DNA from: Pseudomonas poae
GTDB lineage: Bacteria > Pseudomonadota > Gammaproteobacteria > Pseudomonadales > Pseudomonadaceae
Direction: 5' to 3'
NCBI RefSeq assembly: GCF_001439785.1
Contig: NZ_JYLI01000015.1
Location: forward strand, 1-64,000
DNA: 64,000 bases
Below are positions 16,359 to 24,414 of this stretch, in pieces. Numbering within the stretch: position 1 is the stretch's first letter; the number at the start of each line of letters is the position of its first letter. The position numbers and the translations under genes were made by a program. Under the pieces are notes generated by a model. That model was not told the DNA's origin. It worked only from the letters and a program-made list of their open reading frames with translations, and did no database searches.

Positions 16359-16955
16359 TCAGTCCTCGGTTTTCGGCGTGGTGGGGTCGGTGTCATGCAG
16401 ATGGCGCGACAGGTAGATGCCCTGGGCGACCAGGAACAGCACGGTCATGCCCAGGCTGCCGAAGACTTTGAAGTCGACCCAGTAGTCCTGGAACGTGAAC
16501 GCGACGAACAGGTTGGCGGCACCGCAGAACAGGAAAAACACAATCCAGGCCACGTTCAGGCGAGTCCACACGGGCTCCGGCAGGGTCAGTGCGTGGCCCA
16601 TGATCCGCTTGATCAGCAGGCGATCGCCGATGAAGTGGCTGCCGATAAACGCCAGGGCGAACAGCCAGTTCACCACCGGGGCTTTCCATTTAAGGAAGGT
16701 TTCGCTGTGGAAGGCCAGGGTCAGGCTGCCGAAGACAAGGCAGGCGATCAGGGTCAGCCATTGGCTTTTTTCCAGTTTGCGCTGGGAGATGAAGATGGCG
16801 CCGTAGACCACGACAGAGCTGATGATCAGCACAGCAGTGGCGCTGTAGATGCCGCCAAAGGTGAGCTCGTGGCCGGCCAGATCGACGACCCGAGGGTCGA
16901 GTTTGTAAACGATGAAAAACAGCAACAGCGGGATGAAGTCGATGAATTGTTTCAC
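16359..16955 (-). CDS. yciB: Inner membrane septation protein YciB
   Basis: 198 residues and very hydrophobic, with about five transmembrane helices, beginning KQFIDFIPLLLFFIVYKLDPRVVDL as in the YciB/IspA family. YciB is an inner-membrane protein involved in cell-envelope synthesis and division. The GTG at 16955 gives the family's normal N-terminus; the Shine-Dalgarno sequence is poor. It is divergent from the PHP-domain gene and overlaps yciI's start region in an operon-like pair, the same yciB-yciI-PHP-yciO neighbourhood seen across Pseudomonas. Confidence 0.95.
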   Translation of the reverse strand: MKQFIDFIPLLLFFIVYKLDPRVVDLAGHELTFGGIYSATAVLIISSVVVYGAIFISQRKLEKSQWLTLIACLVFGSLTLAFHSETFLKWKAPVVNWLFALAFIGSHFIGDRLLIKRIMGHALTLPEPVWTRLNVAWIVFFLFCGAANLFVAFTFQDYWVDFKVFGSLGMTVLFLVAQGIYLSRHLHDTDPTTPKTED

Positions 16956-17042
16956 AGTAAGAGCCAGAAGCTGGATGTGGCGGCATAATAACAAACATCC
17001 TTGGTTGCGATAGCGCCAGCTGACTTGAGGTTACAGACCCCC

Positions 17043-17906
17043 GTGAATGTTGATTTGCACTGCCACAGCACGGCCTCCGACGGCGCCCTGGCGCCTGCGG
17101 TACTGGTTGCGCGTGCGTTTGAAAAAGGCGTGCGAGTCCTGGCGTTGACCGACCACGATACCGTCGAAGGCCTCGACGAGGCCCGCGCGACAGCCCAGGG
17201 CCTGGGCATGCAACTGGTCAATGGCGTGGAGTTGTCGTGCACCTGGGGCGGCGCCACCATTCATGTGCTGGGCTACGGTTTCGACCAGAACGCGCCGGCT
17301 CTGGTCGCCGCCATCGCCCAATTGCACGATGGCCGCTGGCTGCGGTCCGAAGAAATAAGCCGCAAGTTGAGCCTCAAGGGCATGCCCGGCGCCCTCGACG
17401 GCGCCCGCGCCATTCAGCAGGAACTGGGCGACAGCGGCAATGCGCCGGCCCGGCCGCACTTCGCCGACTGGATGGTGCGCGAGGGCTTCGTGAAGGACCG
17501 CGCCGAAGCGTTCCGCAAATGGCTGGGCGCCGGCAAGCTGGGCGATGTGAAGCAACATTGGCCGACCCTGGAAGACACCGTGCAGACCCTGCGGGCCGCC
17601 GGGGCCTGGGTCAGCCTGGCGCATCCCTGGCATTACGATTTCACGCGCAGCAAGCGTCGCAAGCTGATTGGTGACTATATAAGTGCCGGCGGCCACGCGA
17701 TTGAAGTGGTCAACGGGCATCAACCCGCCGATCAGGTGGGCAGCCTGGCGATCCTTGCCCGCGAGTTTGGTCTGCTGGTCAGTGCCGGCAGTGATTTTCA
17801 TGGCCCAGGCGGCTGGTCCGAGATTGGCGAGTACCGTGCCATCCCGGAAGATTTGCCGCTGTTGTGGGGGCGATTCAAGCATGACCCCATTATTGCCACC
17901 GTCTGA
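17043..17906 (+). CDS. PHP-domain phosphoesterase (YciV/RNase AM type)
   Basis: 287 residues from the GTG at 17043, preceded by GAGG and giving MNVDLHCHSTASDG; a TTG 42 bp upstream is also open. The PHP metal-binding motifs are all visible: DLHCHS, LTDHDTVEG, SLAHPWHY and GSDFHGPG. Close relatives act as 3',5'-nucleotide bisphosphate phosphatases or 5'-3' exonucleases that mature rRNA ends. It is the first gene of a plus-strand string with yciO, scpA and scpB; yciO starts 14 bp after its stop. Confidence 0.92.
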   Translation: MNVDLHCHSTASDGALAPAVLVARAFEKGVRVLALTDHDTVEGLDEARATAQGLGMQLVNGVELSCTWGGATIHVLGYGFDQNAPALVAAIAQLHDGRWLRSEEISRKLSLKGMPGALDGARAIQQELGDSGNAPARPHFADWMVREGFVKDRAEAFRKWLGAGKLGDVKQHWPTLEDTVQTLRAAGAWVSLAHPWHYDFTRSKRRKLIGDYISAGGHAIEVVNGHQPADQVGSLAILAREFGLLVSAGSDFHGPGGWSEIGEYRAIPEDLPLLWGRFKHDPIIATV

Positions 17907-17919
17907 ACAGGTAGAGCAC

Positions 17920-18549
17920 GTGAGTCAATTCTTCCAGATTCATCCGGAAAACCCCCAGGCGCGCCTGATCAAGCAGGCAGTCGAGATCATCCGCGCCGGC
18001 GGCGTGGTGATCTACCCCACGGACTCGTCCTACGCTATCGGTTGCCAGATCGGCGACAAGAGCGCGGTCGAACGTGTACGACGCCTGCGTGACCTGGACA
18101 AGAACCACAACTTTGCGCTGATCTGCAGCGACCTGTCCCAGTTGGGCCTGTTCGCCAAGGTCGACACCGGCACTTTTCGCCTGCTCAAGGCCCACCTGCC
18201 CGGGCCCTACACCTTTATTCTCAATGCCACCCGCGAAGTGCCGCGCCTGCTGCTGCACCCGAAGAAGCGCACCATCGGCCTGCGTGTGCCCGAGCACCCG
18301 ATTGCCCTGGCGTTGCTGGCCGAGCTGGGCGAGCCGTTGATGAGCGTGTCGTTGATCATGCCCGGCGACACTGAACCGCTGGAAGACCCTTATGAAATGC
18401 GTCAGCTTCTGGAAAAGCAGGTCGACCTGATCATCGACGGCGGCTTCGGCGGCGGCAAGGCCTCCACCGTGATCAACCTGGCTGACGGTGAGCCGCAGGT
18501 GGTGCGCGTCGGTTGCGGCGACCCCACGCCCTTCATGGTCGAGGCCTGA
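17920..18549 (+). CDS. yciO: YciO-type protein of the Sua5/TsaC family
   Basis: 209 residues of the YrdC/Sua5 fold, with VVIYPTDSSYAIGCQIGDKSAVERVRRLR as the N-terminal nucleotide-binding segment and GPYTFILNATREVPRLLLHPKKRTIGLRVP. TsaC/Sua5 enzymes make threonylcarbamoyl-AMP for the t6A modification of tRNA; the YciO branch is usually less active and its role is unsettled. The GTG at 17920 gives the usual N-terminus MSQFFQIHPENPQARLIKQA. The stop codon abuts the scpA start (TGA-ATG). Confidence 0.93.
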   Translation: MSQFFQIHPENPQARLIKQAVEIIRAGGVVIYPTDSSYAIGCQIGDKSAVERVRRLRDLDKNHNFALICSDLSQLGLFAKVDTGTFRLLKAHLPGPYTFILNATREVPRLLLHPKKRTIGLRVPEHPIALALLAELGEPLMSVSLIMPGDTEPLEDPYEMRQLLEKQVDLIIDGGFGGGKASTVINLADGEPQVVRVGCGDPTPFMVEA

Positions 18550-19368
18550 ATGTCGGCCGTGGAAACCGCCGATCCCCAGGCAGGCGCTCAGCAGGAACTG
18601 CCCTTTGCCATGGTCTACGGCCAGGCCGTCATGGAAATGCCGCTGGACCTGTACATCCCGCCGGACGCCCTGGAAGTCTTCCTTGAAGCCTTCGAGGGCC
18701 CGCTGGACTTGCTGCTGTACCTGATCCGCAAGCAGAACATCAACATCCTCGACATCCCCGTGGCGGAAATTACTCGCCAGTACATGGGCTATGTCGAGCT
18801 GATGCAGTCGGTACGCCTGGAGCTGGCTGCCGAGTACCTGGTGATGGCCGCCATGCTCGCCGAGATCAAATCGCGCATGCTGCTGCCGCGCTCCGAAACC
18901 GTCGAGGCCGAGGAAGACGATCCGCGCGCCGAGCTGATCCGGCGCCTGCAGGAGTACGAACGCTTCAAGGCGGCCGCCGAAGGCATCGACGGCCTTAGTC
19001 GCGTGGGCCGCGACGTGGTGGTGCCCAAACTGGACGCGCCCGAGGCCCGCGCGCGCAAGCTGCTGCCGGACGTGAGCCTGGAGGAATTGCTGATGTCCAT
19101 GGCCGAAGTGCTGCGCCGAGGCGACATGTTTGAAAGCCACCAGGTCAGCCGTGAGGCACTGTCGACCCGCGAGCGCATGAGCGATGTGCTCGAGCGCCTC
19201 AAGGGCGGCGGATTTGTGCCGTTTGTCGAGCTGTTTACCGCCGAGGAAGGGCGCCTGGGGGTGGTGGTCACGTTTATGGCGATCCTGGAACTGGTCAAGG
19301 AATCGCTGGTTGAGCTGGTGCAAAATGAGCCTTTTGCGGCTATCCACGTGCGGGCGCGAGCCGAATAA
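18550..19368 (+). CDS. scpA: Segregation and condensation protein ScpA
   Basis: 272 residues. ScpA is the kleisin subunit that, with ScpB, bridges the SMC dimer and helps organise and segregate the chromosome. The kleisin N-terminal signature appears as FEGPLDLLLYLIRKQNINILDIPVAEITRQYM, and the C-terminal winged helix ends the protein. A Pseudomonas-type N-terminal extension of about 40 residues precedes the core; an internal ATG giving MEMPLDLYIPP is an alternative start. The gene follows yciO without a gap and is followed by scpB after 12 bp. Confidence 0.96.
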   Translation: MSAVETADPQAGAQQELPFAMVYGQAVMEMPLDLYIPPDALEVFLEAFEGPLDLLLYLIRKQNINILDIPVAEITRQYMGYVELMQSVRLELAAEYLVMAAMLAEIKSRMLLPRSETVEAEEDDPRAELIRRLQEYERFKAAAEGIDGLSRVGRDVVVPKLDAPEARARKLLPDVSLEELLMSMAEVLRRGDMFESHQVSREALSTRERMSDVLERLKGGGFVPFVELFTAEEGRLGVVVTFMAILELVKESLVELVQNEPFAAIHVRARAE

Positions 19369-19380
19369 AGAGCTGAATCG

Positions 19381-20301
19381 ATGAATCTGACTGAACCCCG
19401 TGAACTGGCGCCGCTGCTGGAGGCCTTCCTCCTGGCTTCGGGCAAGCCGCAATCGCTTGAGCGCCTGTTCGAATTATTTGAAGAGGCTGAACGCCCTGAG
19501 CCGCCGGTGTTCAAGAAGGCGCTGGAGATCCTGCGCAAGTCTTGCGACGGCCGCGCTTTTGAACTGCGCGAAGTGGCGTCGGGTTATCGCCTGCAGATCC
19601 GTGAGAAGTTTTCCCCGTGGGTCGGCCGTCTGTGGGAGGAGCGCCCGCAACGCTATTCACGGGCGATGCTGGAAACCATGGCGCTGATCGCCTATCGCCA
19701 GCCGATCACCCGAGGCGAGATCGAGGATGTGCGCGGCGTGGCGGTGAACAGCCATATCGTTAAAACGTTGCTGGAGCGGGAATGGATCCGCATCGTCGGC
19801 TACCGCGACGTGCCCGGTAAACCGGCGATGTTCGCCACCACCAAGGTGTTCCTCGACCATTTCAACCTGAAAAACCTCGACGACCTACCGCCGCTGGCCG
19901 AATTGCGCGAGATGGAAGCCGAGCCGGTGCTCGATTTCGACGACGCGCCGGTTCCGGCGAGCTTGCAGGAACTGGCCGATGCCACGGCGGAGCCCGAAGA
20001 GCCCAAGGACGAAACCAGTTTCCATACCTTGCTTCTGGAGCTGGACGATATGGAGCAGGGCATCAAGACCGATTTCGATGACCTGTTGCGAGAGGGGGCC
20101 GTTGAGCCTGAATTCCCGCCGAGCACTGAGCCTCAAGTCCAGGCACAAGCCGAAGAAGACAGTCTCGGCGTCGCCGCCGCTCGGGAACAGCTTCTGGCCG
20201 CCGTCGCGGCGCTGGAACCCCCTCAATTGAGCGACGAAGAGGCCGAAGCTCAGGCCTTGGCTGAAGCGATTGAAAACGAGCGCCATTCTTTCGAGCCCTG
20301 A
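19381..20301 (+). CDS. scpB: Segregation and condensation protein ScpB
   Basis: 306 residues. The first ~180 hold the two winged-helix domains of ScpB, including ALIAYRQPITRGEIEDVRGVAVNSHIVKTLLEREWIRIVGYRDVPGKPAMFATT. The remaining ~120 are an acidic, probably disordered tail (many Glu and Asp), common in Pseudomonas ScpB and longer than in Firmicutes. It acts as a dimer bound to the ScpA-SMC complex. It is co-directional with scpA with a 12-bp gap. Confidence 0.96.
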   Translation: MNLTEPRELAPLLEAFLLASGKPQSLERLFELFEEAERPEPPVFKKALEILRKSCDGRAFELREVASGYRLQIREKFSPWVGRLWEERPQRYSRAMLETMALIAYRQPITRGEIEDVRGVAVNSHIVKTLLEREWIRIVGYRDVPGKPAMFATTKVFLDHFNLKNLDDLPPLAELREMEAEPVLDFDDAPVPASLQELADATAEPEEPKDETSFHTLLLELDDMEQGIKTDFDDLLREGAVEPEFPPSTEPQVQAQAEEDSLGVAAAREQLLAAVAALEPPQLSDEEAEAQALAEAIENERHSFEP

Positions 20302-20439
20302 TTTTCCCGTCTTCTTACCTGTTAGTTCTGACAGTTGTTCCAGCCCGGTGCCCGGCGTTTACTTGGCAAACGCCATTGCGCTTGTGCCTTTTCATCTGCG
20401 GTGGTGGCAGTCCCTCTCTTTTGATAAGGATGATCCATT

Positions 20440-20838
20440 ATGAAAAGCACTCGTCGATACTTCGTGGCGTCATTGGGCGCGATAGCGTTAATGGGCCTGG
20501 ATGCATTGATTTCTGCTCAAGCGCTTGCGGCGACCTATAACCCGCTCGGTGGTGATGTCAGCGTCAAGATCATCGCCGGGGCCGCTCCCACTGGCGCTGT
20601 TGGTTTGAGTACCGGGCCAACCGGAGTGGAGCGCCCCGTGTATTTCCGCCCGGGTTCGTCTGATGCGTTATTCATTGGGGCCAGCAACACGCTGCCGGCT
20701 GGGTGCAAACCCACGGATTTCAAGGACGACGACGGCACGACTATCCCTGTCCTGGTCAAACTCGACTGCAATGGAAAGCCCTGGCAAGCCAAACTCTCGA
20801 AGACCGGCAAACTATTCAGTGTCAAACCTCTGCCGTGA
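20440..20838 (+). CDS. Secreted hypothetical protein with a Tat-like signal
   Basis: A 132-residue protein I cannot assign to a family. The N-terminus MKSTRRYFVASLGAIALMGL has a twin-arginine-like TRRYFV motif before a hydrophobic stretch, and a cleavage site is likely after AQALAA. The mature part is Gly- and Thr-rich with two cysteines (AGCKP, LDCNG), compatible with a small folded periplasmic protein holding one disulfide. GATAAGGATGATCC precedes the start. It lies between scpB and the DUF1289 gene, which are neighbours in many other Pseudomonas. Confidence 0.65.
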   Translation: MKSTRRYFVASLGAIALMGLDALISAQALAATYNPLGGDVSVKIIAGAAPTGAVGLSTGPTGVERPVYFRPGSSDALFIGASNTLPAGCKPTDFKDDDGTTIPVLVKLDCNGKPWQAKLSKTGKLFSVKPLP

Positions 20839-20908
20839 TCTAGGGTAAGGTGCCTCCTGTGGTAGTCGCTGGCGCAAGAATGCCGCCAGCGCTCACGGAG
20901 GATTGCCC

Positions 20909-21100
20909 ATGAGTTCAACCAAAGACCCCTGCATCAGTGTCTGCAAATTCAGCGACGACATCTGCGTCGGCTGTGGCCGCAGCAAGCGCGAAATCCGGGC
21001 CTGGAAGAAACTCGACAAGGTCGACAAGCGCACGGTGCTGGCCGAAGCCGAGCTGCGTCTGCTCGCGCTGGGCGCCACCGGTCGGCGGAAAAGCAAATGA
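20909..21100 (+). CDS. DUF1289-family small Cys-rich protein
   Basis: 63 residues with the family motif PCISVCKFSDDICVGCGRSKREI. The four cysteines are arranged like a small metal-binding knuckle, followed by the helical W-x-x-L segment (AWKKLDKVDKRTVL). The ligand and role are unknown. The ATG at 20909 follows GGAGG with good spacing. It is commonly found upstream of rluB, as here. Confidence 0.88.
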   Translation: MSSTKDPCISVCKFSDDICVGCGRSKREIRAWKKLDKVDKRTVLAEAELRLLALGATGRRKSK

Positions 21101-21244
21101 CCGGGTCCTTATCGACTACTCTGTGATGCGCAACACTCGCCATACGCGTATGATTCGCGACCCTTTGCCGATGCAGTCGCGCAAAGCCCCGCTTTCAACA
21201 CTCTTCAGGCCAGGCCTGAATCGACCCACCGGGAGGTGCTTAAG

Positions 21245-22468
21245 ATGAACGACAAAGACCAGAACGACAGCCAGGAAATCGGCCCAGCAGGCGAAAAACT
21301 GCAAAAGGTGCTGGCGCGTATCGGCGTGGGCTCGCGCCGCGACGTCGAAGCCTGGATCACCCAGAAGCGCATCAAGGTCAACGGCGTCGAGGCAACCCTC
21401 GGCCAGCGCGTCGATCTGCACGACGCAATCACCATCGATGGCAAGGTCATCAAGCGTGAAGAGGCCGCCGAATCGGTGCGCCGGGTGATCATGTACAACA
21501 AACCCGACGGCGAGATCTGCACCCGTGACGACCCTGAAGGCCGTCCAACCGTGTTCGACAAGATGCCCAAGCCCAAGGAAGGCCGCTGGATCAACATCGG
21601 CCGCCTGGACATCAACACCACCGGCTTGCTGATGTTCACCACCGACGGTGAGCTGGCCAACCGCCTGATGCACCCGTCCTACGAGATGGACCGCGAATAC
21701 GCGGTGCGCGTACGTGGTGAAGTCGACGACGAGATGATCGAACGCCTCAAGGCGGGCGTGGTGCTCGAGGACGGCCCGGCCAAGTTCACCGACATCAAGC
21801 AGGCGCCCGGCGGCGAAGGTTTCAACCACTGGTACCACTGCGTGGTGATGGAAGGCCGTAACCGTGAAGTGCGTCGCCTGTGGGAATCCCAGGGCCTGGT
21901 GGTCAGCCGCCTGAAGCGCGTGCGTTTTGGCCCGGTGTTCCTCAACTCCGACCTGCCGATGGGCCGCTGGCGCGAAATGAGCCAGTACGAAGTCGACATC
22001 CTCAGCGCCGAAGTCGGCCTGGCGCCGGTCGCCATGCCGCAAATGAACGCCAAGAGCAAAGACAAGCTTGAGCGCATGCAGCGCAAGTCGTCGCGCCCGG
22101 TGCCCCGCACCGAACGCGTGGCACGCACCCTGCGTCCGGCGCTGGATGCACCGGCCACCGGCGGGCGTATCTCCCGTCAGCCGCACATCGAAGGTGAGCG
22201 TCGTCCTACCGCGCCGTCGCGTCAGGAAGGCGAGCGTGCACCCCGCACCCCGCGTCCAGCTCGTGGCGAAGCGCCGAGCGGCGGTCGCAGTAACCGTGGT
22301 GAAGCGGACCGTCCGGCCGACAACGCCAGCACCAAGCGCCCGGCCAAGCCGGCGGCGAACAAACGGCCCGGCCCGAAACTGGTTGCCGACGAGCCATCGG
22401 GCAAGCGCCGTGGCGCCCCGGCTGGTTCGGGACAGCGTCCTGGGTTTGGTCGCAAGAAGCCGCAGTGA
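21245..22468 (+). CDS. rluB: 23S rRNA pseudouridine-2605 synthase RluB
   Basis: 407 residues: an S4 RNA-binding domain (EKLQKVLARIGVGSRRDVEAWI), then the RsuA-type catalytic domain with the Asp-bearing motif GRLDINTTGLLMFTTDGELANRL. It isomerises a uridine in helix 89 region of 23S rRNA. From about residue 275 onward the protein is a basic, Pro/Arg/Gly-rich tail (RSNRGEADRPADNASTKRPA and similar), probably disordered and RNA-binding; E. coli RluB has a much shorter tail. The start is set at 21245 because GGGAGG lies 6-7 nt upstream. A perfect terminator follows at 22485. Confidence 0.95.
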   Translation: MNDKDQNDSQEIGPAGEKLQKVLARIGVGSRRDVEAWITQKRIKVNGVEATLGQRVDLHDAITIDGKVIKREEAAESVRRVIMYNKPDGEICTRDDPEGRPTVFDKMPKPKEGRWINIGRLDINTTGLLMFTTDGELANRLMHPSYEMDREYAVRVRGEVDDEMIERLKAGVVLEDGPAKFTDIKQAPGGEGFNHWYHCVVMEGRNREVRRLWESQGLVVSRLKRVRFGPVFLNSDLPMGRWREMSQYEVDILSAEVGLAPVAMPQMNAKSKDKLERMQRKSSRPVPRTERVARTLRPALDAPATGGRISRQPHIEGERRPTAPSRQEGERAPRTPRPARGEAPSGGRSNRGEADRPADNASTKRPAKPAANKRPGPKLVADEPSGKRRGAPAGSGQRPGFGRKKPQ

Positions 22469-22484
22469 TGCGTTAAGCCGCGCA

Positions 22485-22516
22485 TAAAAAAGCCAACCTC
22501 AGGGTTGGCTTTTTTT
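22485..22516 (+). terminator. Terminator of rluB
   Basis: AAAAAGCCAACC-TCA-GGGTTGGCTTTTTTT is a strong stem with a short loop and a seven-T run, 16 bp after the rluB stop codon. It may also stop transcripts from the convergent M29-like gene. Confidence 0.95.
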
Positions 22517-22542
22517 CGATCTGAATTTGCAATGCATTCCAC

Positions 22543-22633
22543 TGTGGGAGCTGGCTTGCCTGCGAAGGCGGTAGTCCAGCAAACATTGATGTTGACTGAC
22601 CCACCGCTTTTGCGGGCAAGCCCGGCTCCCACA
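22543..22633. repeat. REPIN-like pair of inverted REP sequences
   Basis: TGTGGGAGCTGGCTTGCCTG at the left and the inverted counterpart GGGCAAGCCCGGCTCCCACA at the right enclose about 50 bp. Such inverted pairs are dispersed by the RAYT transposase in P. fluorescens-group genomes. It sits between two convergent genes. Confidence 0.85.
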
Positions 22634-22659
22634 CGGACCTGCGTCATCCTGACGTTCTG

Positions 22660-23619
22660 TTAAAACGCAAATGTGCCATCAAACACCGGCTTGTCATCCA
22701 GCGCCAACACGCCGCTGGCAAAGATCAGGTCCAGGTGGTGGCTGCCTTTCTGTCCCCCGCCCAGTCCCAAGTGCAAACCGCAGTGGCGCTCCTCAAAACC
22801 GGCATTGCGTGCATACAAGTCCTTGACCCCTTCATTGGTGCCAATCCCCAGCTCTTCGACGCGACGATTGGACGGGTTGGCATTCAGGTATTTGTTGAAG
22901 TCTTCTGCCAGCCCCGGCACCTCGCTGGCCACGCTGCAGATGGTCGAGTTCTCGATCCACAGCTCCAGCGGGGACTCCAGCACGCCGTACTTGCGGGCAA
23001 ACGGGATGGTGCTCAGAAAGGTGCCGACAAAGCGCACCTGACCATTGATGGCTTCACTGTGGGTGGCGATCTCGCCGGGGGCCAGGTCGTGGTTGCCGAC
23101 CCCGTTGATATTGGTCCACTTCTTGATGCTGCTCATCGGCGCCTCAATACGTGAACCGTGCTTGTCGGTGAAGCTCAGCACGTTGGCCTGGCTCATGCGC
23201 CGGATCAGCGTGGCGTTGAGGTCGGCAATGCGCTGTGGCGCGACGCTGAACGTGTCGTAGAAGTAGTCGCCATAGTCCTTGAACAGCAGGGATTTTTTCC
23301 AGTGCTCAGCCATCACGCCCTGCAAGGCGCGGATGAAGTCCGGGCCTTCGGCGCGCGGGTTGGGCAAGGTCGAGGAATCATAGAGAAACAGGTACAGGTC
23401 GCAGGCTTCGATGGCTTCGGCCAGGGCGTCGCTGGCGGCCAGGTCCAGGCGCTGCACCTGGAAGTTGAAACGGGCATTGTTGCCTTGGGTGATGGCCTGG
23501 GCGATGGCGTCGTAGCGCTCGGTGTGGCCCAGTAGCACGGTAGGGCAGCGCAGGCCTTCAAGGGCCGGATGGTGCGCGAGGTAGTAGAGAAAGTGTTCGA
23601 CGGCGCGGGCCTTGTCCAT
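22660..23619 (-). CDS. M29-metallopeptidase-fold protein next to a small peptide gene
   Basis: 319 residues from the ATG at 23619 (AAGGA about 10 nt upstream). It resembles the aminopeptidase T (M29) fold, which also includes the Fe(II) dioxygenase NicX. Candidate metal ligands cluster in the C-terminal third: Glu in VEELGIGTNEG, His in FEERHCGLHLGLGGG, and the HxD pair in GSHHLDLIFASG. Whether it hydrolyses peptides or does oxygenase chemistry cannot be read from the sequence. A 45-codon gene lies 73 bp upstream on the same strand and no other gene follows, so the likely partner or substrate is that peptide. Confidence 0.7.
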   Translation of the reverse strand: MDKARAVEHFLYYLAHHPALEGLRCPTVLLGHTERYDAIAQAITQGNNARFNFQVQRLDLAASDALAEAIEACDLYLFLYDSSTLPNPRAEGPDFIRALQGVMAEHWKKSLLFKDYGDYFYDTFSVAPQRIADLNATLIRRMSQANVLSFTDKHGSRIEAPMSSIKKWTNINGVGNHDLAPGEIATHSEAINGQVRFVGTFLSTIPFARKYGVLESPLELWIENSTICSVASEVPGLAEDFNKYLNANPSNRRVEELGIGTNEGVKDLYARNAGFEERHCGLHLGLGGGQKGSHHLDLIFASGVLALDDKPVFDGTFAF

Positions 23620-23692
23620 GACGTGTGTCCTTCTGTGCCTTGGGTAAGGGGGCAGGTGCCGTGCACAGCACCTGCCGAATGCCTGCCGGGTG

Positions 23693-23830
23693 TTAGAACG
23701 GCCACATCGCGGTGCCGAACGGCACAACGGCGTCGGCTTGCATCATTTCAACGGCGGCCTCATGGGTCGGCGCTTCAAACCAATCGTCAAGTTGCAGTTC
23801 AGTTTCCAGGTCTTTTTCCAGTGCTTGCAT
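23693..23830 (-). CDS. 45-residue peptide, possible RiPP precursor
   Basis: A short gene with a strong ribosome-binding site (AGGAG 7 nt before ATG). The product starts MQALEKDLETELQLDDWFEA, an acidic helical leader-like segment, continues through PTHEAAVEMMQADA, and ends VVPFGTAMWPF. It has no signal peptide or membrane helix and no cysteines. An acidic leader with a distinct Gly/aromatic C-terminal tail is the usual look of ribosomally made, post-translationally modified peptides. The only neighbour in the transcript is the M29-fold gene. I know no named family for it, so the precursor role is inference. Confidence 0.6.
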   Translation of the reverse strand: MQALEKDLETELQLDDWFEAPTHEAAVEMMQADAVVPFGTAMWPF

Positions 23831-24089
23831 GGTGTATCTCCTAGAGGACGTTGTTTGAGAACGCTTGCCAACGGGCTTCGCTGGCAAGTGGGATGAACCT
23901 AGGAGAGAGTGTTTCAAAATGCAAAATATTTATTGACACGGTTTCATTTGGATTTTTTCTTCGGTTTTTTTCGAAAAAAAATTTATGCAGAGAAAACAGG
24001 CAATTGGCTGAACCGATTCTTCAGAAGTTTGCCACCGACAATTTTTCGTAAACTGCCAAAAAACCCCGCCGTAACGCACACTTTCCGGC

Positions 24090-24107
24090 TTGTAACGATA
24101 GTTTTAC
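24090..24107 (+). promoter_or_regulatory. PhhR/TyrR-type box upstream of aroP
   Basis: TGTAACGATAGTTTTACG matches TGTAAA-N6-TTTACA with two end-base changes and the correct spacing. A weaker partner, TGTAAG-GATTGG-CTGACA, is at 24141-24158. PhhR controls aromatic amino acid genes in Pseudomonas, and the next gene is an aromatic amino acid permease. The candidate -10 (TACAAT, 24208) lacks a good -35, consistent with activator dependence. Confidence 0.6.
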
Positions 24108-24351
24108 GGTTGTGGCCGGTCTTTCAGGCGTGTGCCTGAGCTGTAAGGATTGGCTGACAGATTGTCGCGCGCACCGTCCTGGGGCGTGCCGAAGCGGTCG
24201 AGCGGTGTACAATGCCCCGCGTTTTACTGTGACCGCCTCGCGTATATCACGCACAAGGCCCAGAACCGGGGTTCACCCACCTCGATCACTCCGCCCGGCC
24301 ACGAGCCAGGCGGGTTCGATTTCGTCACAGATAAAAACAAACAGGTGACGC

Positions 24352-24414
24352 ATGACCGTTAGAACGACGCTGTACTCCTGGTGCCTGCGCTGGGGTTTGA
24401 GCGGCGCTGCTTGA
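24352..24414 (+). CDS. 20-residue leader peptide of aroP
   Basis: ATG at 24352 is preceded by AGGTGA with proper spacing, and the ORF ends at TGA 24412-24414. The peptide contains the aromatic run YSWCLRW, with two Trp and one Tyr in seven residues, the arrangement expected if ribosome stalling at aromatic codons regulates the next gene. A hairpin overlaps its stop codon. The aroP start is 62 bp downstream. No obvious terminator with a T-run follows, so translational control is as likely as attenuation. Confidence 0.55.
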   Translation: MTVRTTLYSWCLRWGLSGAA

